NCBI GenBank assembly: GCA_019112635.1
Contig: DXIX01000023.1
Location: 84,485 to 148,484 of the forward strand
Reading direction: 5' to 3'
Source of the DNA: Candidatus Blautia intestinigallinarum
GTDB taxonomy: Bacteria; Bacillota; Clostridia; Lachnospirales; Lachnospiraceae
DNA length: 64,000 bases
In this document: one piece after another, positions 1-7,936 of the stretch
How the letters are laid out: the number at the start of each line of letters is the position of its first letter
Numbering within the stretch: position 1 is the first letter of the stretch
Notes under the pieces: generated by a model
What the model was told of the DNA's origin: nothing
The model's database searches: none
The model's input: only the letters and a program-made list of their open reading frames with translations
Program-made: the position numbers and the translations under genes

Positions 1-539
1 GTATTGTTGACAATGTGGAGACAGTGACATCCATTTACCGCGCGGTGATGCTGGGCAAACCAGTCATGGAGAGGACAGTCACTGTGACAGGTGATGCCGT
101 CAGCCATCCGAAGAACTTCATGGCAAGTATCGGAACGAACATGCGTGAGCTGGTTGATGCTGCCGGAGGATTTAAGAGCACACCGGATAAGATTATCTCC
201 GGAGGTCCGATGATGGGCTTTTCCATGTATCAGCTGGATGTGCCCTGCACCAAGACGACCTCTGCGATCCTCAGCTTTTTGAAGGATGAAGTATCCAATG
301 CCCATGAGACTGCATGTATCAACTGCGGAAGATGTGTCACCGTCTGTCCTGGACATGTTGTCCCCGCGAGACTGGCGACCTTTGCCCAGCACGGTGATAT
401 GGAGAAATTCCAGCAGTACGATGGAATGGAGTGCTGTGAGTGTGGATGCTGCAGTTACATCTGTCCTGCGAAACGTCCGCTGACTCAGTCCATCAAGTCT
501 ATGCGTAAAATGGTTTTGGCAAGCCGTAAGAGAGGATAG
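1..539 (+). CDS. rnfC: RnfC, RNF complex Fe-S subunit (3' part only)
   Basis: C-terminal 178 residues of the peripheral iron-sulfur subunit of the RNF complex, which takes part in electron flow between ferredoxin and NAD+ coupled to ion transport across the membrane. The reading frame is open from base 3, so the gene begins outside the window. Two ferredoxin-type clusters are visible: CINCGRCVTVCP (bases ~316-352) and CCECGCCSYICP (~433-468), the usual 2x[4Fe-4S] arrangement of RnfC. The NADH/FMN-binding N-terminus is not in the window. The gene is followed 14 bases on by rnfD with a GGGAGG ribosome binding site, so it is the upstream member of the rnfCDGEAB operon. Identification rests on the motifs and on the operon order. 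Confidence 0.95.
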   Translation, partial: IVDNVETVTSIYRAVMLGKPVMERTVTVTGDAVSHPKNFMASIGTNMRELVDAAGGFKSTPDKIISGGPMMGFSMYQLDVPCTKTTSAILSFLKDEVSNAHETACINCGRCVTVCPGHVVPARLATFAQHGDMEKFQQYDGMECCECGCCSYICPAKRPLTQSIKSMRKMVLASRKRG

Positions 540-553
540 AGGGAGGATAAAAC

Positions 554-1534
554 ATGAACGAGATGTATAATGTGTCATCAAATCCCCATGTGAGAGATAA
601 GATGAGCACAAACAGACTGATGCAGCTTGTGGTCATTGCTCTTTTGCCTGCAACTGTTTTCGGTATTTGGAATTTTGGTATTCATGCACTGCTGGTCGTG
701 GTGGTCACTGTGGCAGCAAGTGTTTTTTTTGAGTGGTTATATGATCATTTCATGCACAAATCCAATACAATCACGGATTTCAGTGCGGTGGTGACAGGCC
801 TTTTGCTGGCGCTGAATATGCCTCCTGAGATTCCGCTGTGGATGCCGGTACTGGGCAGTGCGTTTGCTATTATTGTCGTGAAACAGCTGTTCGGAGGTCT
901 GGGACAGAACTTTATGAACCCGGCCCTGGCGGCGAGATGTTTTCTGCTGATCTCCTTTGCGGGGAGCATGACAGATTTCAGTGTGGCAAAAGGTGCCCAT
1001 GCAGTGGTTGACTCTGTGTCCGGCGCGACACCGCTGGCAGCCATGAAAGAGTACGGCGGACTGGGAGATATCCATGTATCTCAGATGTTCATCGGTAACA
1101 TTCAGGGTACCATCGGTGAGACTTCTGTGATCGCGATTCTCATCGGCGCTGTGATTCTTCTGGCATTCAAAGTGATCAATCTGCGGATCCCGCTGATGTA
1201 CATCGGTACCTTTACCGTTTTCGTGTGCATCTACATGGTGGCAAGCGGCATGGGATTTGACTGGAATTATCTGGCAGCTCATCTGTGCGGCGGCGGTCTG
1301 ATGCTGGGAGCATGGTTCATGGCGACAGATTATGTGACCTCACCCATCACACAGAAAGGACAGCTGGTCTTTGGATTCGTTCTGGGAATCCTGACGGCGA
1401 TCTTCCGTCTCTTCGGAGGATCCGCGGAAGGTGTCTCCTACGCGATCATTATTTCCAACCTTCTGGTTCCGCTGATTGAGAAAGTGACACTTCCCACAGC
1501 ATTTGGCAAAGGAGGGAAAAAGAATGAAAAATAA
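554..1534 (+). CDS. rnfD: RnfD, RNF complex membrane subunit with covalent flavin
   Basis: 326-residue polytopic membrane protein of the RNF ferredoxin:NAD+ oxidoreductase. Several hydrophobic segments are visible from about residue 24 to the C-terminus. The segment SGATPLAAM (near residue 157) matches the S(T)GAT site where RnfD/NqrB carry FMN phosphodiester-linked to threonine. The ATG at 554 has GGGAGG about 8 bases upstream. Its last bases overlap the start of rnfG. Family assignment is firm from sequence and from position between rnfC and rnfG. Confidence 0.96.
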   Translation: MNEMYNVSSNPHVRDKMSTNRLMQLVVIALLPATVFGIWNFGIHALLVVVVTVAASVFFEWLYDHFMHKSNTITDFSAVVTGLLLALNMPPEIPLWMPVLGSAFAIIVVKQLFGGLGQNFMNPALAARCFLLISFAGSMTDFSVAKGAHAVVDSVSGATPLAAMKEYGGLGDIHVSQMFIGNIQGTIGETSVIAILIGAVILLAFKVINLRIPLMYIGTFTVFVCIYMVASGMGFDWNYLAAHLCGGGLMLGAWFMATDYVTSPITQKGQLVFGFVLGILTAIFRLFGGSAEGVSYAIIISNLLVPLIEKVTLPTAFGKGGKKNEK

Positions 1535-2144
1535 TACAATTGTGAAAGATACCTTTGCACTGACATTGATCACCCTGATCGCCGGTGTGCTGCTGGGACT
1601 GGTCTACAACATTACGGCAGAGCCCATTGCGGCAGAACAGGCCAGAAGCAAGGCGGAAGCCTACCAGGCTGTTTTCCAGGATGCGGACAGCTTCGAGGTT
1701 GTGGCGGATGCGCAGGTGCCTGAGCTGGAGAGCTATCTGGATGAGAATGGCTATACCGCGGATAACATTGATGAAGTGATGCAGGCTGTGGACGCAAGCG
1801 GAAATTCCCTTGGCTATGCCTTTACAGTCACTTCTTCCCAGGGATATGGCGGAGATATTCAGCTTGCCATGGGAATTCAGTCTGACGGAACAGTGAATGG
1901 CATTTCTTTCCTGTCCATCTCAGAGACCGCAGGTCTTGGAATGAAAGCTGACACAGATGATTTCAAAAATCAGTATGCCGGCAAGCAGGTAGAGAAATTT
2001 GAGTATACAAAAAGCGGTGCGACACAGGATAACCAGGTTGACGCAATCAGCGGTGCGACAATCACCACGAACGCTGTGACAGATGCTGTCAATGCCGGTC
2101 TGTGTGCATTCCAGTATTATGAGGAAGGGGGAAGTGAGGCATGA
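1524..2144 (+). CDS. rnfG: RnfG, flavin-carrying RNF subunit
   Basis: 206 residues with one N-terminal transmembrane helix (about residues 10-30) and an extracytoplasmic FMN-binding domain. The SGATITT motif (about residue 175) is the covalent FMN attachment site, threonine being the acceptor. I chose the ATG at 1524 rather than the upstream TTG at 1503 because GGAGGG (1511-1516) is correctly placed for it. The gene overlaps rnfD by 11 bases and rnfE by 4 bases (ATGA), which suggests translational coupling. Flavin attachment would need an ApbE transferase, which I do not see in this window. Confidence 0.95.
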   Translation: MKNNTIVKDTFALTLITLIAGVLLGLVYNITAEPIAAEQARSKAEAYQAVFQDADSFEVVADAQVPELESYLDENGYTADNIDEVMQAVDASGNSLGYAFTVTSSQGYGGDIQLAMGIQSDGTVNGISFLSISETAGLGMKADTDDFKNQYAGKQVEKFEYTKSGATQDNQVDAISGATITTNAVTDAVNAGLCAFQYYEEGGSEA

Positions 2145-2863
2145 AAGCAGATACACCTGTAGAGAGACTTGTCAATGGTATTATCAAAGAGAATCCCACT
2201 TTTGTGCTGGTATTGGGAATGTGTCCGACTCTGGCAGTTACCACCTCGGCCATCAACGGTATCGGAATGGGACTTACCACGACTGCTATCCTGGCGCTGT
2301 CAAACCTGATGATTTCCATGCTTCGTAATTTTATTCCGGATAAAGTGCGTATTCCCGCATATATCGTGGTTGTTGCTTCTTTCGTAACAATTGTACAGTT
2401 CCTTCTGGAGGCGTATATTCCAAGTCTGTATGCTTCTCTTGGAATCTACATTCCTCTGATCGTTGTAAACTGTATTATTCTTGGACGTGCGGAAGCTTAC
2501 GCGTCCAAACATAAACCGGTTGCCTCTCTGTTCGACGGTATCGGAATGGGACTTGGATTCACCTTGAGTATTACCTGTATCGGTGCCATCCGTGAGCTGA
2601 TCGGTGCCGGACAGATTTTTGGATTCCAGCTTCTTCCGCTGGCGGATGCTGCCAACGGTGTGGCCGGATATGAACCGATTACTATTTTTGTGCTGGCTCC
2701 TGGAGCATTCTTTGTTCTGTCTGCTCTGGCTGCTATTCAGAACAAATTCAAGCTGGGTGCGGCGAAGAGACATATTGATCCGAGTGAAGGCTGCCGCTGC
2801 GGCGAGGGATGCAGTGCCTGCGGCAACACGGCATGTTCCGGCAAGAAAGGAGATAAGGCATGA
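2141..2863 (+). CDS. rnfE: RnfE, RNF membrane subunit with cysteine-rich tail
   Basis: 240-residue integral membrane subunit of the RNF complex, homologous to NqrD, with about six hydrophobic segments. The N-terminal motif PTFVLVLGMCPTLAVT contains the conserved cysteine (Cys27-28 region) involved in the intramembrane Fe-S site shared with RnfA. The C-terminus extends past the last helix as a hydrophilic tail holding five cysteines in about 15 residues (CRCGEGCSACGNTAC, near residues 219-233). The start overlaps the rnfG stop (ATGA) and the end overlaps rnfA in the same way. The membrane part is certain; the role of the tail is unknown. Confidence 0.95.
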   Translation: MKADTPVERLVNGIIKENPTFVLVLGMCPTLAVTTSAINGIGMGLTTTAILALSNLMISMLRNFIPDKVRIPAYIVVVASFVTIVQFLLEAYIPSLYASLGIYIPLIVVNCIILGRAEAYASKHKPVASLFDGIGMGLGFTLSITCIGAIRELIGAGQIFGFQLLPLADAANGVAGYEPITIFVLAPGAFFVLSALAAIQNKFKLGAAKRHIDPSEGCRCGEGCSACGNTACSGKKGDKA

Positions 2864-3435
2864 AAGAATTACTGATTATTCTGATCGGCTCAGCCCTTGT
2901 CAATAACGTGGTGCTCAGCCAGTTCCTGGGACTTTGTCCTTTCTTTGGAGTTTCCAAGAGTATCAATACAGCCGCAGGTATGGGCGGTGCGATTATCTTC
3001 GTCATCACCTTATCCTCCTTTGTGACCAGTCTGATTTATGAGTTTATTCTGGTCCCGACGAACCTGGAGTATCTTCAGACAATCGTGTTCATTCTGGTTA
3101 TCGCGGCGTTGGTACAGTTCGTGGAAATGTTCCTGAAAAAATCGATGCCTTCTCTGTACCAGAGCCTTGGTGTGTATCTTCCGCTGATCACCACCAACTG
3201 TGCAGTGCTTGGTGTGGCTTTGCTGAATGTTCAGGAATCCTACAATGTACTGCAGGGTACTGTCAATGGTTTTGCCACGGCAGTGGGCTTCACCCTCTCC
3301 ATCGTCCTGATGGCGAGTCTGAGAGAAAAGATTCAGTACAATGATATCCCGAAATCCTTCCAGGGATTCCCCATTGTTCTGATCACCGCTGGTCTGATGG
3401 CAATTGCGTTTTTCGGATTCTCAGGATTAATTTAA
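2860..3435 (+). CDS. rnfA: RnfA, RNF membrane subunit
   Basis: 191-residue integral membrane protein homologous to NqrE. It pairs with RnfE as an inverted-topology partner and supplies part of the intramembrane iron-sulfur centre; the motif SQFLGLCPFFGVSK (near residue 20-33) holds the conserved cysteine. A second pseudo-symmetric motif, TTNCAVLGVAL, lies near residue 108. Length and six-helix pattern are normal for the family. The start overlaps the end of rnfE (ATGA), with AAAGGAG upstream. Confidence 0.95.
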   Translation: MKELLIILIGSALVNNVVLSQFLGLCPFFGVSKSINTAAGMGGAIIFVITLSSFVTSLIYEFILVPTNLEYLQTIVFILVIAALVQFVEMFLKKSMPSLYQSLGVYLPLITTNCAVLGVALLNVQESYNVLQGTVNGFATAVGFTLSIVLMASLREKIQYNDIPKSFQGFPIVLITAGLMAIAFFGFSGLI

Positions 3436-3448
3436 GGAGGCGGAAGAT

Positions 3449-4240
3449 ATGAATATTACAGCAATCATCATCGCTACCGTGGTTGTAGCAGGTGTCGGCC
3501 TCTTTATCGGAATTTTCCTGGGAGTGGCCGGTATGAAATTCGAAGTGGAAGTAAATGAAAAAGAAGAAGCAGTCCGGGCGGAACTCCCAGGAAACAACTG
3601 TGGAGGCTGTGGATACCCTGGCTGTGACGGCCTGGCGGCTGCCATTGCAAACGGCGAAGCACCCGTCAATGCTTGTCCTGTGGGAGGCGATGCGGTAGGC
3701 AGGAAGATCGCCGCGATTATGGGACAGGATGTGGTAGAGAGCGTGCGTAAGGTGGCTTTCGTGAAATGTGCGGGCGACTGCGAGAAAACTCATGACACGT
3801 TCAAATACACCGGTGTGGAAGACTGTGAGATGATGGCGTTCGTTCCGGGAGGCGGTTCCAAATCCTGCGACTATGGATGTCTGGGTTACGGAAGCTGTGT
3901 AAAGGCATGTCCTTTTGACGCTATCCACATTGTGAACGGTATCGCCGTGGTGGACAAGGAAGCTTGTAAAGCCTGCGGCAAATGTGTGAACAAATGTCCG
4001 AAACATTTGATTGAACTGGTTCCTTACGATCAGAGTGTATTTGTTCACTGCAGTTCCAACGCGAAAGGAAAAGCTGTGACGGAGAACTGTGATGTGGGCT
4101 GTATCGGATGTAGGAAGTGCGAGAAGACCTGTCCGAATGAGGCAATCAAAGTCGATAATTTCTGCGCTCACATTGATTATGAGAAATGTACAAATTGTGG
4201 CGCATGTAAAGATGTCTGCCCGAGAAAGATTATATTCTGA
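3449..4240 (+). CDS. rnfB: RnfB, RNF polyferredoxin subunit
   Basis: 263 residues: an N-terminal membrane anchor (about 3-27), a 4Fe-4S domain of the NNCGGCGYPGCDGLA type (from residue ~50), then a series of ferredoxin motifs, including CLGYGSCVKACP, CKACGKCVNKCP, CIGCRKCEKTCP and CTNCGACKDVCP. It is the likely entry point for electrons from soluble ferredoxin. The cluster count and length are typical for clostridial RnfB. AAGGAGG precedes the ATG by about 8 bases. It is the last gene of the operon and is followed by a strong terminator. Confidence 0.96.
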   Translation: MNITAIIIATVVVAGVGLFIGIFLGVAGMKFEVEVNEKEEAVRAELPGNNCGGCGYPGCDGLAAAIANGEAPVNACPVGGDAVGRKIAAIMGQDVVESVRKVAFVKCAGDCEKTHDTFKYTGVEDCEMMAFVPGGGSKSCDYGCLGYGSCVKACPFDAIHIVNGIAVVDKEACKACGKCVNKCPKHLIELVPYDQSVFVHCSSNAKGKAVTENCDVGCIGCRKCEKTCPNEAIKVDNFCAHIDYEKCTNCGACKDVCPRKIIF

Positions 4241-4262
4241 CAGATGAATTTGTGAACAGAAG

Positions 4263-4298
4263 ACCACCGTGAGGAAAAGTGCCCTTACGGTGGTTTTT
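4263..4298 (+). terminator. Rho-independent terminator of the rnf operon
   Basis: The arms ACCACCGTGAGG (4263-4274) and CCTTACGGTGGT (4283-4294) form a 12-bp stem with one G-T wobble and an 8-base loop, followed directly by a T run. It stands 22 bases after the rnfB stop. Confidence 0.9.
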
Positions 4299-4318
4299 GT
4301 GAAGAAGGGAGAGAAAAG

Positions 4319-4735
4319 ATGGCAAAAAGCAGTGAGACTGTTTTGTATTACTGTCCGGAAAATATCGGACACCGAGCGAAGAGAAAGGCGGTTTTTGTTC
4401 AGATGGGAGTGCGGATCCGGAATATATTGCCGGAGCATTTTTCCAGGAGTGTGGGAGAACTTGCTGGGATGGAGGGGTACGAGTGTGCGCTGGAAGGCCC
4501 TGCCGGTGAGATCGACCAGGAAGTTCTGGTTCTGGCAGGATTTACGCAGCAGAGAATCAATGAACTTCTGTACCGGCTGAGCAGAACGAAACAGCCGAAG
4601 ATTGATTTGAAAGCGATTGTCACCGACACCAATGCAGGATGGAGTTTCTACCAGCTCTATCAGGAGATTGCCAGGGAACATGAACAGATGAAGAGTGCCG
4701 CGAATACTTCGGTACATTCCCAGAAGACAGAATAA
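4319..4735 (+). CDS. DUF3783 domain protein
   Basis: 138-residue soluble protein, recognised as the DUF3783 family of unknown function found in clostridia. The N-terminal half is compact (pattern VLYYCPENI followed by a basic segment); the middle has LVLAGFTQQRINELL, and the C-terminal part is helical (SFYQLYQEIAREHEQM). No catalytic motif, signal peptide or membrane segment is seen. GGGAGAG lies upstream of the ATG. It follows the rnf terminator, so it may depend on read-through or its own promoter; I see no clear promoter in the 20-base gap. It converges with glgD. Confidence 0.75.
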   Translation: MAKSSETVLYYCPENIGHRAKRKAVFVQMGVRIRNILPEHFSRSVGELAGMEGYECALEGPAGEIDQEVLVLAGFTQQRINELLYRLSRTKQPKIDLKAIVTDTNAGWSFYQLYQEIAREHEQMKSAANTSVHSQKTE

Positions 4736-4803
4736 AAGAGATCCTCTCATAAAGATTCACAGCTTAAAACGCAGGAATTTGATTTTATGAGAGGATCTCT
4801 TTT
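4735..4803. terminator. Bidirectional terminator between the DUF3783 gene and glgD
   Basis: A perfect 19-bp inverted repeat: the left arm 4735-4753 begins AAAGAGATCC and the right arm 4784-4802 ends GGATCTCTTT. A/T-rich flanks on both sides allow termination in both directions, which suits the convergent genes. Confidence 0.9.
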
Positions 4804-4833
4804 TATATTGCAGTGAGTTTTGAATTCAATTTA

Positions 4834-5949
4834 TCAGAGAATGTCGCTTCTCTTGACGTATCCTGGATTGTCCGGGTCGGAGACAATCTCCTTCATGCGG
4901 ATTAACCGGGCATTTTTGTCTACAACCTGGTTTTCCACATGGACATCCTTGCCGATCTCAACACCGGGGAGAATGACACTGTTCTTCACGACAGCGCCCT
5001 CCTTGATGGTGCAGCCACGTCCGATTACGGAGCTCTCAACGGTGCCCTCGATCTGGCATCCATTGGAGATCACAGATTTTCTCACGTTTGCGCTCTCGTA
5101 ATACTGGGTCGGACAGGAGTCGTTGGTTCTGGTGTAGATAGGCCAGTTATCTGTGAATAAGGTGTCAGCGACTTTATAATCAATCAGAGAGATATTCGCA
5201 TTGTAGTAGCTCTTAAAATCAGTGATGGAAGCAAAATAGCCTCGATGAGAATGTGCACGTACATTCAGTTCTGTGCACTGGCTGTTCACCACGTCCACCA
5301 GTGTGTACATGGAGGAGAGACTTTTTGCTTTGTGGATCAGCTCCAGGAACAGTTCTTTCTTCATCACATAAGTATCCATGAAGATATTTTTGTTCTTAGC
5401 ATTTCCATGGTTCTCCTCGATGGAGAGAACGCCTTTCTGGCGGTTCAGATTCAGGGTGTAGCAATTCAGGAAAGCTTCCTTCGCATTGTCCACGGAGTGA
5501 TACAGCAAAGTGATATCCGCGCCGGAATCAATATGTTCTTGGAGCAGTGTGCTGTAATCCATGGTATAGATCATGTAACTTGGGGCAATGACTACATAGG
5601 GATACGGAACTTTCTCGATACATTCAATGTTCTCCTGGAAGGCAGCGATATCATTGTTATAAAGAGAATTGTCCACACCGGTTTCCGAGAATAATACTTG
5701 CAGACGTCCGCGTTTGGAATTAATGTTGTAATGACGTCCGGTTCCCAGATGCTCTACCAGAGAACGGGGCTTTCTGCGGATGTACACCTGAATGTGATCG
5801 ATTCCGCTGTTGGTCATATTGGAGATAGGGAAGTCAACCACACGATATCTTCCAAGAAAAGAAAATGCACCTAAAGGACGGTACATCTGCATACCTTCCA
5901 CGTTCACATTTCTTCCGGCGAAATTGACAATACCAAATGCTTTGCTCAT
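4834..5949 (-). CDS. glgD: GlgD, regulatory-type ADP-glucose pyrophosphorylase subunit
   Basis: 371 residues. It belongs to the GlgC family but begins MSKAFGIVNFAGRN rather than with the canonical pyrophosphorylase signature GGRGTRL, as is typical for the GlgD partner in Firmicutes. The sequence VVDFPISNMTNSGID keeps the family fold, and the C-terminal third shows left-handed beta-helix hexapeptide repeats (ISNGCQIEG, SVIGRGCTI and others). GlgD is thought to modulate GlgC in a GlgCD heterotetramer for glycogen synthesis. It lies one base downstream of glgC on the same strand, so the two are co-translated. No glgA or glgB lies nearby. Confidence 0.93.
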   Translation of the reverse strand: MSKAFGIVNFAGRNVNVEGMQMYRPLGAFSFLGRYRVVDFPISNMTNSGIDHIQVYIRRKPRSLVEHLGTGRHYNINSKRGRLQVLFSETGVDNSLYNNDIAAFQENIECIEKVPYPYVVIAPSYMIYTMDYSTLLQEHIDSGADITLLYHSVDNAKEAFLNCYTLNLNRQKGVLSIEENHGNAKNKNIFMDTYVMKKELFLELIHKAKSLSSMYTLVDVVNSQCTELNVRAHSHRGYFASITDFKSYYNANISLIDYKVADTLFTDNWPIYTRTNDSCPTQYYESANVRKSVISNGCQIEGTVESSVIGRGCTIKEGAVVKNSVILPGVEIGKDVHVENQVVDKNARLIRMKEIVSDPDNPGYVKRSDIL

Positions 5950-5950
5950 A

Positions 5951-7090
5951 TTATTCTACCCCCTTCACGCGTTTCGCAACAAGCTCGATGTGTTCACTGT
6001 CGGCACTTCCCACAACTGCTTCCTTGCCGATCTTCACGTTGTCGGCCACAAGCGCGCGCTGTACGATTGCGCCGTCTTCTACTTCCGCGCCAGGCATCAG
6101 AACGCTGTCAATGACTTTCGCGCCCTCGCCGATCTTGGCACCGGTGAACAGAACGGAATTCTTCACTTCGCCGCGGATCTCACAGCCCTGTGTGATAAAG
6201 GCTTTCTTGATCACAGCATCCGGTCCGATGTAATGCGGCAAGGTGTTGGTATCCTCGGTATAGATCTTCCAGCTGGGATCGCTCAGGTCCAGCTCATTGT
6301 TCTTGTCCAGAAGATCCATATTAGCCTCCCAGAGTGAATCGATGGTTCCCACGTCTTTCCAGTAGCCTTTGAAACGGTAAGCGAAGAGACGTTTGCCGTC
6401 GTTCAAGAGTTCCGGAATGATGTCTTTGCCGAAGTCATGGGAAGAATCCGGATTCTTCATATCCGCGAGAAGCATCTTGCGAAGAAGTTTCCAGTTGAAG
6501 ATATAGATACCCATGGAAGCCAGATTGCTCTTTGGATGCTCCGGTTTCTCCTCAAATTCAAGGATTCTCAGAGACTCATCCGTGTTCATGATACCGAAAC
6601 GGCTTGCCTCTTTGATCGGTACTTCAATTACAGCGATGGTTGCGTCAGCCTGGTTCTCATTGTGATAAGCAAGCATTTTCGCATAATTCATTTTATAAAT
6701 GTGGTCACCGGAAAGAATCAGAATGTATTCCGGAGAATAGCTGTCAATGAAGTCAATGTTCTGAGAGATCGCGTCTGCCGTGCCGCGGTAGATTCCCAGA
6801 TTGGCGTCAGCTTTTTCTCTGGGCGGAAGTACGTAGACACCACTGTCCTTGGCATCCAGGCCCCAGCGTCTTCCGGCAGCCACATAGCTGTTCAAAAGAA
6901 CGGATTCATATTGTGTCAAAACACCCACAACATCAATTCCGCTGTTTGCGCAGTTACTGAGGGGAAAATCGATGATTCGATATTTTCCACCATAAGATAC
7001 GGCAGGCTTGGCCACTTTCTTAGTGAGATCATGTAAACGAGTTCCCCGACCACCAGCCAAAATCATCGCTAACATATTATTTTGTTTCAT
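5951..7090 (-). CDS. glgC: GlgC, glucose-1-phosphate adenylyltransferase
   Basis: 379 residues. It makes ADP-glucose from ATP and glucose-1-phosphate for glycogen synthesis. The N-terminus has the nucleotidyltransferase signature [21 protein letters not shown] (residues ~11-31), then [15 protein letters not shown]; the substrate-binding segments [10 protein letters not shown] and [11 protein letters not shown] are present. The C-terminus has beta-helix repeats ([22 protein letters not shown]). Start ATG with AGGGAGGG about 8 bases upstream. First gene of a glgC-glgD operon, with a TATAAT box upstream. Confidence 0.96.
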   Translation of the reverse strand: MKQNNMLAMILAGGRGTRLHDLTKKVAKPAVSYGGKYRIIDFPLSNCANSGIDVVGVLTQYESVLLNSYVAAGRRWGLDAKDSGVYVLPPREKADANLGIYRGTADAISQNIDFIDSYSPEYILILSGDHIYKMNYAKMLAYHNENQADATIAVIEVPIKEASRFGIMNTDESLRILEFEEKPEHPKSNLASMGIYIFNWKLLRKMLLADMKNPDSSHDFGKDIIPELLNDGKRLFAYRFKGYWKDVGTIDSLWEANMDLLDKNNELDLSDPSWKIYTEDTNTLPHYIGPDAVIKKAFITQGCEIRGEVKNSVLFTGAKIGEGAKVIDSVLMPGAEVEDGAIVQRALVADNVKIGKEAVVGSADSEHIELVAKRVKGVE

Positions 7091-7122
7091 AGCGAGCCCT
7101 CCCTTTTATATTGTCACCTATC

Positions 7123-7128
7123 ATTATA
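7123..7128 (-). promoter_or_regulatory. -10 box for glgC
   Basis: On the minus strand the sequence reads TATAAT, 33 bases before the glgC ATG. The -35 region (TAGAAA with a 17-base spacer) is weak, so only the -10 element is marked. Confidence 0.45.
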
Positions 7129-7179
7129 TATTTTTTTTGTGCGGTTTTCTACTTTTTTCTATAAAAATTTTGCTCGAAT

Positions 7180-7221
7180 TTGTAATATTGTTACCAGATT
7201 GTAATAAGTGCTTGCTATACT
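7180..7221 (+). promoter_or_regulatory. Promoter region with TTGTAATA repeats before the ABC/TCS operon
   Basis: TTGTAATA occurs at 7180-7187 and again at 7199-7206, with a related TTGTTA at 7188-7193. A TATACT -10 box follows at 7216-7221; the -35 (TTACCA, 7191-7196, spacer 19) is poor. A weak -35 with upstream direct repeats is the pattern expected for activation by an OmpR-type regulator, such as the one encoded at the end of this operon. The link is inferred. Confidence 0.4.
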
Positions 7222-7261
7222 GAGGCCATCGAAAGAGGACAGGAAATTAAAGGAGGCAAAA

Positions 7262-7936
7262 ATGAAAATTCTGGAGACCAAACATTTAAAAAAATATTAC
7301 GGCACAGGTGAAAATCAGGTAAAGGCCGTGGATGATATCACACTTCAAGTGGAGAAAGGAGAATTCGTCGCCATAGTGGGGACTTCCGGATCGGGAAAGA
7401 CTACCCTTCTCAATCTGATGGGCGGTCTGGACTATGCGGACAGCGGGGAAGTGATTGTGGATGGGCAGTCTCTTCTGAATATGAATGAGGAGGAGAGGAC
7501 TGTCTTTCGCCGCAGGAAGATCGGGTTCATTTTTCAGAACTATAATCTGATTTCCATGCTCAATGTCTACAAAAATGTGACGCTTCCCATCCGGCTGGAC
7601 GGCAACAAGCCGGACCAGGAATTTGTAAAGAGGGTGCTGGATGTGCTGGGACTGAAGGGAAAGGAAGAGAGAAGACCCAACCAGCTCTCCGGCGGACAGC
7701 AGCAGAGAGTGGCCATTGCCAGGGCACTGGCATCCAAACCGGCCATCGTTCTGGCTGATGAGCCCACGGGAAACCTGGACAGCCGGACCAGCCAGGAAGT
7801 CATAGGGCTTCTGCAGATGAGCAGCCGGGAATTTCATCAGACGATTATCATCATCACGCACAACGAGGAGATTGCCCAGATGGCAGACCGGATTATTCAT
7901 ATAGAGGATGGGCATATCGTGGGAGGTGACCAGTGA
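7262..7936 (+). CDS. ABC transporter ATP-binding protein (LolD/MacB/BceA type)
   Basis: 224-residue ATPase. Walker A GTSGSGKTTLL (residues ~40-50), signature LSGGQQQRVAIARA (~142-155) and Walker B IVLADEPTGNLD (~164-175) are all intact. The start is the ATG at 7262 with AAAGGAGG 5-6 bases upstream; the open frame reaches further back but without support. It partners the FtsX-type permease that follows at once, and both precede a two-component system, the layout of antimicrobial peptide sensing and export modules such as BceAB-RS. The transported substrate cannot be read from the sequence. Confidence 0.93.
   Translation: MKILETKHLKKYYGTGENQVKAVDDITLQVEKGEFVAIVGTSGSGKTTLLNLMGGLDYADSGEVIVDGQSLLNMNEEERTVFRRRKIGFIFQNYNLISMLNVYKNVTLPIRLDGNKPDQEFVKRVLDVLGLKGKEERRPNQLSGGQQQRVAIARALASKPAIVLADEPTGNLDSRTSQEVIGLLQMSSREFHQTIIIITHNEEIAQMADRIIHIEDGHIVGGDQ

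Noticed and set aside
3383..4750. 455-codon open frame on the minus strand
   Set aside because: It lies antisense to rnfB and the DUF3783 gene, whose cluster motifs are certain; the translation has no recognisable domain and spans a terminator.
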